Source of the DNA: Pseudomonas cavernicola
GTDB lineage: Bacteria > Pseudomonadota > Gammaproteobacteria > Pseudomonadales > Pseudomonadaceae
DNA length: 64,000 nucleotides
Direction of reading: 5' to 3'
Assembly (NCBI RefSeq): GCF_003596405.1
Contig: NZ_QYUR01000002.1
Span: 2,558,501-2,622,500 of the forward strand
This document shows, piece after piece, positions 8,806 to 18,732 of this stretch. Every line of letters begins with the position of its first letter. Within the stretch, counting starts at the first letter, position 1. The notes beneath the pieces were generated by a model that worked only from the letters and a program-made list of their open reading frames with translations, did no database searches and was not told where the DNA came from. Made by a program: the position numbers and the translations under genes.

Positions 8806-9630
8806 TCAGAGATTCATCACATCGACAAAGCGCGGTGTGGCGTTTTCATCGATGCGCAGATTGGTGAAGTCGAACAGATTGCGGTCGGCCAGCTGTGAGG
8901 GCATCACGTTCTGCAGAGCGCGGAACATGATCTCGGTGCGTCCGGGCGTCTTGCGCTCCCAATCCAGCAGCATTTCCTTGACCACCTTACGCTGCAGATT
9001 CTCCTGCGAGCCGCAGAGGTTGCAGGGGATGATCGGGAACCCTTTGAGCTCAGAGTAGGCCTCGATGTCCTTCTCGCTGCAGTAGGCCAGCGGCCGGATC
9101 ACCACATTACGCCCGTCGTCGGCGCGCAGTTTCGGCGGCATGGCCTTGAGCGTGCCGCCGTAGAACATGTTGAGGAAAAAAGTCTCGAGAATGTCGTCGC
9201 GGTGGTGGCCGAGCGCCATTTTGGTCGCGCCAATCTCGTCGGCGAAGGTATAGAGGGTGCCGCGGCGCAGACGGGAACAGAGCGAGCAGGTGGTTTTACC
9301 TTCCGGAATTTTCTCCATCACCACCGAATAGGTATCTTTTTCGACGATGTGATAGTCGACGCCGATGCTCTTGAGGTACTCCGGCAGCACGTGCTCGGGG
9401 AAGCCCGGCTGCTTCTGATCCATATTGACCGCGACGATCTCGAACTTGATCGGCGCGACCTTCTGCAGATGCAGCAGGACATCGAGCATGGTGTAGCTGT
9501 CCTTGCCGCCGGACAGGCAGACCATGACTTTGTCACCGTCTTCGATCATGTTGAAGTCGGTAACGGCCTCGCCAGCCAGGCGGCGCAAGCGTTTCTGCAG
9601 TTTGCTTTGATTAACCGAAAGGGTGCCCAT
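8806..9630 (-). CDS. ttcA: tRNA 2-thiocytidine(32) synthetase TtcA
   Basis: ATP-dependent sulfurtransferase that thiolates C32 of certain tRNAs using a [4Fe-4S] cluster. The 274 residues include the PP-loop SGGKDS at 40-45, CSLC (C115, C118) and CNLC (C203, C206), the cysteines expected for cluster binding, plus [10 protein letters not shown]. Length and architecture match the family. Followed by the Tag-like gene after a 35-base gap. Confidence 0.95.
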   Translation of the reverse strand: MGTLSVNQSKLQKRLRRLAGEAVTDFNMIEDGDKVMVCLSGGKDSYTMLDVLLHLQKVAPIKFEIVAVNMDQKQPGFPEHVLPEYLKSIGVDYHIVEKDTYSVVMEKIPEGKTTCSLCSRLRRGTLYTFADEIGATKMALGHHRDDILETFFLNMFYGGTLKAMPPKLRADDGRNVVIRPLAYCSEKDIEAYSELKGFPIIPCNLCGSQENLQRKVVKEMLLDWERKTPGRTEIMFRALQNVMPSQLADRNLFDFTNLRIDENATPRFVDVMNL

Positions 9631-9780
9631 GGTGCGCTGAAGTCCGGGGATTGACGAAAATGGGGGGTAGCGAAAATTAGCTATTTTACCCAGAAAGCGC
9701 CTACAGCCCTACCCCACCCATCTTCAGCAGGGCGGTGAAAAGGTAGCGTGCGAAGCCCGCGGTAGTTTTTCAGTGATCTG

Positions 9781-10590
9781 TTAGGGCTGGTTGAGATTCC
9801 AGTCATACCGATAGCGGGTCTTGCCGGTAAAGGCTTTCAGCTGCTGCGCCAAGGCTGGCTCGGCGTAGTGGATGAGATGCGCACGCAGCCCCGTCTCGCC
9901 ACCGAAGTCCTGAGGATACCAGTCGTAAATCCTCGACAACACCAAGTTGCCATCCTCAAAAGCCACTCCCCGCGGGTGGTTGATATAGGCCCGCGCACCC
10001 GCTTCCAGTAGGCGCTCGCTGTTCTGCGCGCTATAGGTTTCGGCCGCCATATTGGGACAACCGAGGCTGGCGCAATTGAGTGCGTAATGCAGACGTGGGT
10101 CGCGCCAGAGCGGGCGAAGAATGCGATGTTCAATATCGTTGAGGCTGAGTTTATAGCCGGCGACCTCGGTGACGGCCTTATCCCAGGGACCGAACTGATA
10201 CCAGGCGCCGAGACTGGTAATTGAATCCACTGGGTATTGCTTGAGCACCAACTGCACGATCAGCGCGTTGTACAGATTGACCCAATAGGCAAACTGCTCG
10301 GCACGGGTGAATTGCCGCGGATCGAGAGCACTCAGTTGCTCGACATACACATCCAGCAGGCGGCGGTGGCCTGGATCCACATGGGCGTAGTCGAAACGCG
10401 CAATACCGCTCGGATGCTGGCTGTTCAGATAGCGCGTCAGGAGTACCTGCCAGGCGCTGTGGTCGATATGCGCGGCGCGGCTTTCGTCGCTGGCATCCCA
10501 CACTGCCCAGCGTTCGGCCGACGGCGCAGCGCTCACAGAAGCGGCGAGCAGGATCAGGAAAACAGCTGTCAGCTGGCGCAACAGGCGCAT
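9781..10590 (-). CDS. DUF547 domain exported protein
   Basis: 269 residues with a cleavable-looking signal peptide (MRLLRQLTAVFLILLAASVS) and then a DUF547 domain recognised by FAYWVNLYNALIVQLVL, LHYALNCASLGCPN and the C-terminal ALAQQLK..TGKTRYRYDWNLN. The function of DUF547 is unknown. The ATG at 10590 is preferred over one six bases upstream because GGAGG lies six bases before it. The gene is divergent from the DnaJ-related gene. Confidence 0.85.
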   Translation of the reverse strand: MRLLRQLTAVFLILLAASVSAAPSAERWAVWDASDESRAAHIDHSAWQVLLTRYLNSQHPSGIARFDYAHVDPGHRRLLDVYVEQLSALDPRQFTRAEQFAYWVNLYNALIVQLVLKQYPVDSITSLGAWYQFGPWDKAVTEVAGYKLSLNDIEHRILRPLWRDPRLHYALNCASLGCPNMAAETYSAQNSERLLEAGARAYINHPRGVAFEDGNLVLSRIYDWYPQDFGGETGLRAHLIHYAEPALAQQLKAFTGKTRYRYDWNLNQP

Positions 10591-10680
10591 ATACATCCTC
10601 CGACTTATTAGGTGGGACAGGCCGCACTCCAGTGAGTTCCGCCCCTCAAACCCGCGCTGCCGCTGTGCTAGGCTCGGTCG

Positions 10681-11277
10681 ATGAGCCACGAATTGAATCC
10701 CACCCTCGACCTTGCCGAACAGTTGCTCGAACTGCTGCGCGAGGCACCCGACGGCTGCAGCGAATATCTACTGATCCAACAACTCAAAGCACGTCACTCG
10801 ACACATATCCCGCACCTGGCACTGACCGACAAACTGGTGCTGTTTCGCACCCACTTTCTGCTGTTCAACGCGCTCTACCAACTGCGCGAACGACTCTGGA
10901 ACGAGCGAACTGCACATCTGCTGATCAGCCCGTTGTGTGTGCAGTTGCAACCCTATCAAGCGGGCAGCGCGGCACTCAGCGAACATGATCCGCTGCGTGA
11001 CTACTATCTGGATCTGCAACACCTGCGCGATACCAGCGAAAATGACGTGGAGAAGCTGCTGACCAGCTTTTGGAAGCGCATGCAGGGCGGTGACGAAAAA
11101 CACGCTGCCTTGGAATTGTTCGAACTGGAAGAATCGAACGAACCACTCAACCTCAACATTATCAAGCGCCGGTACCGACAACTGGTGAGCCTGCATCACC
11201 CGGATCGCGGCGGCAGCACGACGCGCCTGCAGTCGATCAACCTGGCGATGGAAATACTAGAGCGCTATTACAACTGA
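10681..11277 (+). CDS. DnaJ-related co-chaperone-like protein
   Basis: 198 residues: an N-terminal DnaJ-related helical domain (about 8-115, with FRTHFLLFNALYQLR) and a short C-terminal J-domain whose HPD tripeptide is at 173-175 (LHHPDRGGS). J-domains stimulate DnaK ATPase; the partner or client is unknown. The 90 bases to the divergent DUF547 gene must contain both promoters. Confidence 0.85.
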   Translation: MSHELNPTLDLAEQLLELLREAPDGCSEYLLIQQLKARHSTHIPHLALTDKLVLFRTHFLLFNALYQLRERLWNERTAHLLISPLCVQLQPYQAGSAALSEHDPLRDYYLDLQHLRDTSENDVEKLLTSFWKRMQGGDEKHAALELFELEESNEPLNLNIIKRRYRQLVSLHHPDRGGSTTRLQSINLAMEILERYYN

Positions 11278-11444
11278 TTTTTAGAGACTAATTTGCTCTA
11301 AAGCCACGCCCAACGCGGCCTCCAGGCCCGACCTATACTGCGACATACGGTCGCATAGGTTCGGCCCTGCACCCGGTAGCGCTACTCACGCGCGCCGGGC
11401 GCTACGCTGGGGGGCGGCCGCTATAACAAGAGGAGGTGTTTGGT

Positions 11445-12044
11445 ATGATCCATCACGTTTGGGGGCTCTTCACGCATCCCGATCAAGAGTGGCAAGAGAT
11501 CCGCGGCGAAGAGGAAAGTATCAGCCACATGTATCTCACCCACGTCCTGATTCTCGCGGCTATTCCGGCTGTTTCGGCTTATATCGGTACCACCCAGGTT
11601 GGCTGGACAGTCGGCGGCGGCGCACCGGTTATGCTGACCGAAGGCAGTGCCCTGTGGATGACTCTCATGACCTACCTGGCCATGCTCGCCGGCGTTGCGG
11701 TCATGGGTGCTTTTATCAACTGGATGGCGCGCACTTACGACGCCAGCCCGAGCATGGCGCAATGTGTCGTGTTCGCTGCATACACAGCCACGCCACTGTT
11801 TATTGGTGGCCTTGCGGGGCTCTACCCTAACCTCTGGCTCGCCATGTTCGTCGGCACGGCGGCCGTCTGTTACACGGCCTACCTGCTCTACGTGGGCATC
11901 CCGGCCTTCATGAACATCCCCAAGGACGAAGGCTTCATGTTCTCCAGTTCGGTGCTGGCGGTCGGCCTGGTGGTGCTGGTGGCGATGATCGCGTTGTCGG
12001 TGATTTTCTGGGGCCTCGGCGTTGGGCCTGTCTACACCAGTTGA
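11445..12044 (+). CDS. Yip1-family inner-membrane protein
   Basis: 199 residues with five hydrophobic segments (about 30-50, 65-90, 105-125, 130-150, 165-190). The beginning MIHHVWGLFTHPDQEWQEIR and the ending match the Yip1 domain proteins found across Pseudomonas. The ATG at 11445 follows AGGAGG at good spacing. Role unknown; it is monocistronic with its own terminator. Confidence 0.85.
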   Translation: MIHHVWGLFTHPDQEWQEIRGEEESISHMYLTHVLILAAIPAVSAYIGTTQVGWTVGGGAPVMLTEGSALWMTLMTYLAMLAGVAVMGAFINWMARTYDASPSMAQCVVFAAYTATPLFIGGLAGLYPNLWLAMFVGTAAVCYTAYLLYVGIPAFMNIPKDEGFMFSSSVLAVGLVVLVAMIALSVIFWGLGVGPVYTS

Positions 12045-12079
12045 TGTACAGCATTTGAGAACCTTCCATTAAGCAAATC

Positions 12080-12110
12080 CGAAACCGCCGTTTGGCGGTT
12101 TCGTCGTTTT
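12080..12110 (+). terminator. Rho-independent terminator after Yip1-family gene
   Basis: CGAAACCGCC, TTT-type loop, GGCGGTTTCG followed by a T-rich tract. Confidence 0.8.
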
Positions 12111-12166
12111 AGGGCTGCTGACCGCGACGCGCTTGGGCATAATTCCGCCTGCATTTGGAGGACCCG

Positions 12167-12661
12167 ATGCCCGAACAACTCAATGCCCGTGTCGAAGCTT
12201 GCTACCAGCAGGCCGAAGCTTTTTTTAACCGCCGCTTTACCCGCCCCGCGGTCAGCCTCAAGTTACGTGGGCAAAAAGCCGGGGTGGCGCATCTGGATGA
12301 AAACCTGCTGCGCTTCAACCCGCAGTTGTACCGCGAAAACAGCGAAGACTTCCTCAAGCAAACCGTGGCCCACGAAGTCGCGCATATGATTGCGCGCGAG
12401 ATGTTCGGCTCACGCATCCAGCCGCATGGCGAGGAGTGGCAGTTGATCATGCGCGGGGTCTACGAGCTGCCGCCCAATCGCTGTCACACCTACGCCATCA
12501 AACGCCGCACCGCGACCCGCTACCTCTACAACTGCCAGTGCCCGGACCACGACTTCCCCTTCTCCGCGCAACGGCATGCACTGGTGAGCAAAGGCCGCCG
12601 CTATTTCTGCCGGCGTTGCCGGGCGACCTTGGTTTTTAGCGGGCAGCAGCGACAGGAATAA
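12167..12661 (+). CDS. SprT-like zinc metalloprotease
   Basis: 164 residues. HEVAH at 69-73 is the zincin active site; the C-terminal zinc ribbon has CQC and CRRC pairs. Bacterial SprT is related to the SPRTN proteases that act on DNA-protein cross-links, but the bacterial role is not established. ATG at 12167 with GGAGG five bases upstream is preferred to an upstream TTG. Confidence 0.88.
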   Translation: MPEQLNARVEACYQQAEAFFNRRFTRPAVSLKLRGQKAGVAHLDENLLRFNPQLYRENSEDFLKQTVAHEVAHMIAREMFGSRIQPHGEEWQLIMRGVYELPPNRCHTYAIKRRTATRYLYNCQCPDHDFPFSAQRHALVSKGRRYFCRRCRATLVFSGQQRQE

Positions 12662-12724
12662 GGCTTGTGCTGGCGTGCCCCTCGCCCGACCGCTGCAGAA
12701 GGACGAGGTGACATGCACGCAACC

Positions 12725-13906
12725 TCAGCCAATCACCTTCGCTGCCTTCAACTCGGCGATCTGCTCGGCGGCATAACCCAGGCCGCGCAGCACTTCTTCG
12801 GTATGTGCCCCCAACGGCGAACCGATATGCCGTGGCGCTGGCAGGCCGCCCGAGAACTTGATCGGGCAGGCGATCTGCTTTTGCGGCGGATTACCGCCAC
12901 GCGGCACGTCGGTGACCAGACCGCGGGCTTTCAACTGCGGGTGTTCGAGCGCTTCGGCCAGACTCAGCAGGGGCTCGACGCAGGCATCCAGAGCCGCAAA
13001 ACGCTCGCTCCACTCGGCAAAGTCCCGCTTCTCGAATTCAAGCTGGATCTCACGTTTGAGCGAGCGCTGCTCTTCGGGCTTCGGTGACAAACCAACCGCA
13101 GCCAGGTCCGGGCGGCCAAGGCCTGCGCAAAACTGCTGCATAAACTGCGGCTCCAGGCTGCCGACCGATAACCAGCGACCATCGCGGGTGCGGTAGTAGT
13201 CATAGAAGCTGCCGCCGTTCAGTGCCTGGCTCTCCATCTTCGGCTCCTCGCCGCAGGCCAGGTAGCCGGCACCGGCCATCGCATGCAGGCTGAAGACGCA
13301 GTCGGTCATGCTGACATCGACATACTGCCCTTCCCCGGTCTGCTGGCGTTGGATGACCGCAGCCAGCAGGCCCATCACACCGTGGAAGGAACCACCGGCA
13401 ATGTCCGCCGCCTGGATACCCAACGGCAATGGCCCCGTTTCGAGGCGCCCGGTCTGATCGGCGATACCGGACAGAGCCAGGTAGTTGATGTCATGCCCGG
13501 CGCGGCCCTTGTAAGGGCCGGTCTGCCCGTAGCCGGTGATCGACACATAGATCAGCTTCGGATTGATGGCCTTGAGCGCCTCATAACCCACCCCGAGCTT
13601 ATCCATCACCCCCGGGCGGAATTGTTCGAGGACGATGTCGTAGTCGCCCACCAACTGCTTAACCACCTCGACCGCTTCGGGCCGTTTGAGATCGAGGGCA
13701 ATGCTGCGCTTATTGCGGTTGAGGTAGGCATGGCTGGCCGAGACCCCGCCATCATGGGGCGGCAATACGCGCAGCAGATCCATCCGCGTTGGCGACTCGA
13801 TGCGCAGCACCTCAGCGCCCATATCGGCCAGCAGCAACGAGGCGAATGGCCCCGGCAGCAGGGTGGAGAAATCGAGAATTTTCAGTGAAGCCAGCGGGCC
13901 TTTCAT
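12725..13906 (-). CDS. Alpha-methylacyl-CoA racemase / family III CoA-transferase (CaiB/BaiF)
   Basis: 393 residues. The start MKGPLASLKILDFSTLLPGPFAS is typical of the family. His138-Asp139 in AGHDINYLALSG and Asp168 in AADIAGGS match the racemase active-site arrangement, so an alpha-methylacyl-CoA racemase acting on branched acyl-CoAs is more likely than a formyl-CoA transferase. AGGAGG precedes the ATG. With the downstream AMP-ligase and acyl-CoA dehydrogenase orientation it forms a lipid-catabolism block. Confidence 0.85.
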   Translation of the reverse strand: MKGPLASLKILDFSTLLPGPFASLLLADMGAEVLRIESPTRMDLLRVLPPHDGGVSASHAYLNRNKRSIALDLKRPEAVEVVKQLVGDYDIVLEQFRPGVMDKLGVGYEALKAINPKLIYVSITGYGQTGPYKGRAGHDINYLALSGIADQTGRLETGPLPLGIQAADIAGGSFHGVMGLLAAVIQRQQTGEGQYVDVSMTDCVFSLHAMAGAGYLACGEEPKMESQALNGGSFYDYYRTRDGRWLSVGSLEPQFMQQFCAGLGRPDLAAVGLSPKPEEQRSLKREIQLEFEKRDFAEWSERFAALDACVEPLLSLAEALEHPQLKARGLVTDVPRGGNPPQKQIACPIKFSGGLPAPRHIGSPLGAHTEEVLRGLGYAAEQIAELKAAKVIG

Positions 13907-13958
13907 GGCGCCTCCTGATCAAAATGGCGGGGCTTCATTCGGCACCTCTTGGTGCCTC

Positions 13959-14004
13959 GTAGGCTGGGTTTCGCCAAAAAAACGGCTCTACCCAGCCTAC
14001 GGTT
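13959..14004. repeat. Intergenic inverted repeat
   Basis: CGTAGGCTGGGT ... ACCCAGCCTACG flanking a short spacer, between the racemase and ligase genes; a common Pseudomonas intergenic palindrome. Confidence 0.6.
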
Positions 14005-14012
14005 GCTATTAA

Positions 14013-15656
14013 TTACGGTTGCTCCCAATGTAATAGCCGGTCACCCGACAAGCCGCTGACGCGCTCGGCGAAGCGAGCTTCCAGCACATTGCGCCGAATC
14101 TTCATGGTCGGCGTCATGCAACCGTTGTCCACCGTCCAGGGCTCGCTCACCAACAGCAGATGACTGATGCGCTCATGCGGCTCCAGTTGGGCATTCAACT
14201 CACGCAGGGTATTTTCCAGATCGCTTTCGACCAGCTGTCGCGCCGCCTCATGGGCTGCCGGCGCCAATTCGATCAGCGCCAGCGGTTGATCCAAGCCGCT
14301 GCCTATCAGGCAGACTTGCTCGACCCAGGTGTTCTTGGCGATCTCACCCTCGATCGGTGCCGGCGCCACGTACTTGCCCTTACTGGTCTTGAAGATGTCC
14401 TTGATCCGCCCGGTGATGGTCAGATAACCCGCAGCGTCGATTTCGCCCTTGTCACCGGTATGCAGCCAACCGTCCTGCAGGGCTTCCGCGGTTTTCTCCG
14501 GCTCCAGGTAATACCCCGCCATCAGCGAAGGGCTTTTGAAGAGGATTTCACCGCTGTCGGCGATCCGTACCTGATTCTCCGGCATACCCCGCCCCACGGA
14601 GCCAAAACGCACCTGACCGGGCCGATTAAAGGTGCCGTAGGCGAAGTTTTCGGTCATGCCATAACCCTCGCAGAGGGTCAGGCCAATGCTCTGATACCAG
14701 TCCAGCAACGCGTGTGGAATCGGTGCCGCACCGGAAACCAGAATCCGCGCGCGATCCAGCCCCAGGCCCCGACGAATTTTGCGCGCGACCAGTTTCCCGA
14801 GCAGAGGAACGCGCAACAGGCGGTTGAGCTTGGGCTCCGGCAACTTTTCCAGCACCCCCAGCTGGAAGCGCGTCCACAGCCGCGGCACGGAGAAGAACAC
14901 GGTCGGCCGTACCAGCTTAAGGTCTTCGGCAAAGGTTTCGAGGGATTCGACGAAGGCCACCGGCGCCCCGGCGTAGAGGCTTTCCAGCTCGACCAGGAAG
15001 CGTTCGGCGGCATGCGATAACGGCAGGTAGGAGAAATACTGATCGGTCGGCCCGATCTTCATGTCCGCCACAGCCTGAGCAGCAGCGAAGGCGAAGGCAC
15101 CCGCAGTCAGCATCACGCCCTTGGGTTGGCCCGTGGTGCCGGAAGTGTAGAGAATACTCAGCAGCTCATCCGGTTGTTGGCGGTGCGCCTCAGCCAATGG
15201 CGCATGGCAAGCGAGCAAACTCTGCCAGTCGTACTGCGCCGGCAGCGTCGGGTACGGCAAGGCGATGCGGATCAGCTGTTCGGGAATCGCCGCGGCCAAC
15301 TTCTGTGGATCATCCAGCTTACCGACGAAAATCACCTTGCACGCGGCATGCCGCAGCACATAGTCAGTAGCCTCGATCGACTGCTGCGGATAGAGCGGCA
15401 CGCTGACCAGCCCGGCAAGCATGATGGCCAGATCGGCGATAAACCACTCGGCGCAGTTTTTCGAAAACAACGCCACCCGCTCGCCTGGCTCGCAACCCAA
15501 GGATTGCAACGCGGCGGCGATACGCCGGGCCTGATCATCGACCTGCCGCCAGGTCAGGTTGTGCCAGACGCGATCGATCGGCTGACTGAGCCAGACCGCA
15601 TCCGGTCGCGTGACCCGCCAGTGGGCCAAGCGTTGCAACGGCAGTTGTTCGGTCAT
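14013..15656 (-). CDS. AMP-dependent acyl-CoA synthetase (long-chain fatty-acid ligase type)
   Basis: 547 residues of the ANL superfamily: adenylation motif YTSGTTGQPKG at 170-180, then LCEGYGMTE, WLHTGDKGEI and the hinge GRIKDIFKTSKGKYVAP with the catalytic-lysine region. It activates a carboxylic acid to its CoA thioester; the closest feel is long-chain acyl-CoA synthetase. GGAGAGGGG lies just before the ATG. It is followed by the racemase and preceded by the acyl-CoA dehydrogenase, all on one strand. Confidence 0.88.
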   Translation of the reverse strand: MTEQLPLQRLAHWRVTRPDAVWLSQPIDRVWHNLTWRQVDDQARRIAAALQSLGCEPGERVALFSKNCAEWFIADLAIMLAGLVSVPLYPQQSIEATDYVLRHAACKVIFVGKLDDPQKLAAAIPEQLIRIALPYPTLPAQYDWQSLLACHAPLAEAHRQQPDELLSILYTSGTTGQPKGVMLTAGAFAFAAAQAVADMKIGPTDQYFSYLPLSHAAERFLVELESLYAGAPVAFVESLETFAEDLKLVRPTVFFSVPRLWTRFQLGVLEKLPEPKLNRLLRVPLLGKLVARKIRRGLGLDRARILVSGAAPIPHALLDWYQSIGLTLCEGYGMTENFAYGTFNRPGQVRFGSVGRGMPENQVRIADSGEILFKSPSLMAGYYLEPEKTAEALQDGWLHTGDKGEIDAAGYLTITGRIKDIFKTSKGKYVAPAPIEGEIAKNTWVEQVCLIGSGLDQPLALIELAPAAHEAARQLVESDLENTLRELNAQLEPHERISHLLLVSEPWTVDNGCMTPTMKIRRNVLEARFAERVSGLSGDRLLHWEQP

Positions 15657-15720
15657 CCCCTCTCCCCTTCTTATTGTTATTTGGGTTCGGCAAACCCACC
15701 CTGCAGCTACCCGGCAAACC

Positions 15721-15748
15721 CGTCATCCCCGCGAAGGCGGGGATCCTA
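15721..15748. repeat. Short palindromic repeat unit
   Basis: CGTCATCCCCGCGAAGGCGG-type palindrome, same family as the units near 4840. Confidence 0.6.
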
Positions 15749-15756
15749 TGAATAGC

Positions 15757-16896
15757 TCAGAGCTTCATCCCACGGCTGATGATCTCTTTCATGATTTCCG
15801 AGGTACCGGCGAAGATCCGCTGAATCCGCGCATTCGCGTACATTTTGCAGATTGGGTACTCCCACATGTAACCCCAGCCACCGTGCAGTTGTACGCCTTC
15901 GTCGACGACTTTGCCTAGCAGTTCGGTGGTGAACAGCTTGGCCTCGGCGGCGACTTCCGGGGTGAGCTTTTTCTGGTTGTGGTCCATCACGCAGCGGTCG
16001 ACGAAAACTTGCGCCACATCGACCTGCGTGCGCATTTCCGCCAGCTTGAAACGGGTGTTCTGGAAGTGCGAAATCGGCCGATCGAAGGCTTTGCGCTCCT
16101 TCACATAGTCGATGGTCACTTGCAGCGCCGCTTCAGCCCCGCCGACCGCGCCACAGGCGTTGGTCAGGCGTTCCTGGGCGAGCATGTTCATCAGGTAGAA
16201 GAAACCGGCCTTGGCATCACCGAGCAGGTTAGCCTTCGGTACTTTGACGTTATTGAAGAACAGCTCGGCGGTGTCCTGGCTCTTCATGCCGAGTTTCTTC
16301 AGGTTGCGCCCGCGCTCGAAGCCTTCCATCCCGCGCTCGACCAGAAACAGGCCCATGGCGTGTTTGTTCGCCGGGTCAGTCTTGGCCGCGACTATCACCA
16401 CGTCAGCCAACAGCCCGTTGGAGATAAAGACTTTGGAACCGTTCAGCTCGTAATGATCGCCCTTGTCGACTGCCGTGGTACGCATCCCGGCCAGGTCGGA
16501 ACCGGCGCCCGGCTCGGTCATCGCCACTGCGAGGATACTTTCGCCACGAATGATTGCCGGCAGGAAACGGGCCTTTTGCTCAGCATTGCCGTAATCGGCG
16601 ATATAGGGACCGCAGAGCGCCGAGTGCAGCGGCAGCATGAAACCGGCCTCGTTAATGTTGGCCAGCTCCTCGCACATGATCTGCTCGTAGCGGAAGTCCT
16701 TCAGCCCGCTGCCGCCGTATTCCTCATCGGCCCACGGCAACAGGAAGCCCATCTCCCCGGCCTTGAGCCAGACCTCGCGACTCACCACCCCGGCCTCCTC
16801 CCAGGCCTCCTGGTGCGGCACCACTTCCTTCTGCAGAAAGGTGCGGAAGGACTCGCGGAACATGGCGTGCTCGGTTTCGAAATGAATGCGGTGCAT
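15757..16896 (-). CDS. Acyl-CoA dehydrogenase (copy 1)
   Basis: 379 residues, FAD flavoprotein that oxidises acyl-CoA to enoyl-CoA. Family motifs AMTEPGAGSDLAGM, NGSKVFISNG, DRPISHFQNTRFKLAEM and QLHGGWGYMWEYPICKMYANARIQRIFAGTSEIMKE are all present. Start MHRIHFE chosen because GGGAG stands before it; an in-frame extension has no ribosome site. Probably co-transcribed with the AMP-ligase. A related enzyme is encoded at 55991-57145. Confidence 0.92.
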   Translation of the reverse strand: MHRIHFETEHAMFRESFRTFLQKEVVPHQEAWEEAGVVSREVWLKAGEMGFLLPWADEEYGGSGLKDFRYEQIMCEELANINEAGFMLPLHSALCGPYIADYGNAEQKARFLPAIIRGESILAVAMTEPGAGSDLAGMRTTAVDKGDHYELNGSKVFISNGLLADVVIVAAKTDPANKHAMGLFLVERGMEGFERGRNLKKLGMKSQDTAELFFNNVKVPKANLLGDAKAGFFYLMNMLAQERLTNACGAVGGAEAALQVTIDYVKERKAFDRPISHFQNTRFKLAEMRTQVDVAQVFVDRCVMDHNQKKLTPEVAAEAKLFTTELLGKVVDEGVQLHGGWGYMWEYPICKMYANARIQRIFAGTSEIMKEIISRGMKL

Positions 16897-17010
16897 GGTG
16901 GGCAGCTCCCTGCGGATTTGATCGTCCCGCAGGGTAGGCGCCGCCGCCACAACTGCTCAATGACCCAAGCGCTCAGGCTCGATTGACCCATTCGGTCAAA
17001 CACCGGGCAT

Positions 17011-17036
17011 AAAAAAAAGCCCGTCACTCGACGGGC
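17011..17036 (-). terminator. Rho-independent terminator of dctA
   Basis: Minus strand GCCCGTC, loop, GACGGGC followed by eight T residues, 39 bases after the dctA stop. Confidence 0.85.
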
Positions 17037-17074
17037 CAGAGGAGCTGCCTCCCTCGTGAGGAGGCAGTAAAGGT

Positions 17075-18373
17075 TTAAGCCGCTTCGCGAGCAGTATCCA
17101 CCAGCAGATCGGCTTTACCGCCACCGGCCAGCTCGCGCTGCAAGGTGTCTTCGTCCAACTGCTTGCACCACTTGGCGACCACGATGGTCGCAACGCCGTT
17201 GCCAACCAGGTTGGTCAAGGCGCGCGCTTCGGACATGAAGCGGTCGATACCGAGGATCAGCGCCAGCCCCGCCACCGGCAGATGGCCGACCGCAGACAAG
17301 GTCGCCGCCAGGACGATAAAGCCACTACCCGTAACGCCCGCAGCGCCCTTGGAGGCGATCAGCAGCACGGCGATCAGCGCGATCTGATGGGAGAGGTCCA
17401 TGGGCGTGTCGGTCGCCTGAGCGATGAACACCGCCGCCATGGTCAGGTAGATCGAGGTGCCATCCAGGTTGAAGGAGTAGCCGGTAGGAATCACCAGACC
17501 CACCACCGACTTGTTCGCACCGAGCTTCTGCATCTTGTCGATCATGCGCGGCAGCGCGGTTTCGGAAGACGAAGTGCCCAGCACGATCAGCAGCTCTTCA
17601 CGGATGTAACGGATGAACCGCAGGATGCTGAAGCCATGCAGACGGGCAATCCCACCCAGCACGAGCAGCACGAACAGCACGCAAGTGATGTAGAAGCACA
17701 GCATCAACTGACCGAGCTGAACCAGCGAACCCACACCATATTTGCCGATGGTGAAGGCCATGGCGCCCAACGCACCGAGCGGCGCTACCTTCATGATCAC
17801 GCCGATGATGCTGAAAAACACTTGCGAGATACGCTCGATGAAATCGAACACCGGACGGCCGTAGTCGCCGGCGCGGTGCAAGGCGTAACCGAATAGCACG
17901 GAGAAAAACAGCACCTGCAGGATGTCGCCGCTGGCGAACGCCCCGACCACGGTGCCTGGAATGACGTTGATCAGAAACTCGATAGTGCTTTGCTTCTCGC
18001 CAGCCGCGGCATAGGCAGCGATGCCAGACGTATCCAGCGATGCTGGATCGATATGCATGCCGGCACCCGGCTGCACGACGTTGACCACGACCAGGCCGAT
18101 CAGCAGCGCAATGGTCGAAACGATTTCGAAATACAGCAACGCATAGCCGCCCGTCTTACCGACCGCTTTCATGCTCTGCATACCGGCGATACCGGTAACC
18201 ACGGTGCAGAAGATGATCGGCGCAATGATCATCTTGATCAGTTTGACGAAACCATCCCCGAGCGGCTTCAGGGCGACGGCGGTATCCGGATAGAAATGCC
18301 CGAGAAGCACACCGATGGCGATGGCCACCAGCACCTGGACATAGAGAACCTTGTAGAACGGTTTACGGGTCAT
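17075..18373 (-). CDS. dctA: C4-dicarboxylate transporter DctA
   Basis: 432-residue proton (or sodium):dicarboxylate symporter that imports succinate, fumarate and malate. The signature [29 protein letters not shown] and the substrate-binding [18 protein letters not shown] are all present, with about eight membrane spans and two re-entrant loops. The ATG at 18373 has GAGG eight bases upstream. A sigma54-type promoter lies about 130 bases upstream, as expected for DctB/DctD control. Confidence 0.93.
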   Translation of the reverse strand: MTRKPFYKVLYVQVLVAIAIGVLLGHFYPDTAVALKPLGDGFVKLIKMIIAPIIFCTVVTGIAGMQSMKAVGKTGGYALLYFEIVSTIALLIGLVVVNVVQPGAGMHIDPASLDTSGIAAYAAAGEKQSTIEFLINVIPGTVVGAFASGDILQVLFFSVLFGYALHRAGDYGRPVFDFIERISQVFFSIIGVIMKVAPLGALGAMAFTIGKYGVGSLVQLGQLMLCFYITCVLFVLLVLGGIARLHGFSILRFIRYIREELLIVLGTSSSETALPRMIDKMQKLGANKSVVGLVIPTGYSFNLDGTSIYLTMAAVFIAQATDTPMDLSHQIALIAVLLIASKGAAGVTGSGFIVLAATLSAVGHLPVAGLALILGIDRFMSEARALTNLVGNGVATIVVAKWCKQLDEDTLQRELAGGGKADLLVDTAREAA

Positions 18374-18498
18374 GGCATGTTCCTCAAGGGCATCGCGCCA
18401 CATCATTCCTCGATGCGCGCGCTGCCAAAGCGCTAACCCTCCTGCACTGGAGGGATTTGTTGTTTGCCTGCCGACTACGCAGGTCTACAGCGCCTATC

Positions 18499-18513
18499 GC
18501 AAAGGCCATGCCA
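18499..18513 (-). promoter_or_regulatory. Sigma54 (RpoN) promoter of dctA
   Basis: Minus strand TGGCATGGCCTTTGC has the GG and GC dinucleotides at exactly the -24/-12 spacing. It sits upstream of dctA, which is RpoN/DctD-dependent in related bacteria. The rest of the 18374-18732 gap holds the promoter of the divergent regulator and AT-rich sequence. Confidence 0.7.
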
Positions 18514-18732
18514 GCCTTATAAGTTCAGATAAAACCCTTTAAAAACATACACTTGACTTAAATAATCGCTCTCAAAAGCAGATCAACTTGGCGGATTCCC
18601 GCCCACTGCCTGGCGGATATCCCCCATTCTTTCGCGCACCGCTGGCCTCCACCCGCCTCATCGGCGTGGGCGCTTGTTCCCAACCGCACGGCATGCTTAC
18701 CATCGGCCAGCCTTTTTCTATGAGCCTGCCCC

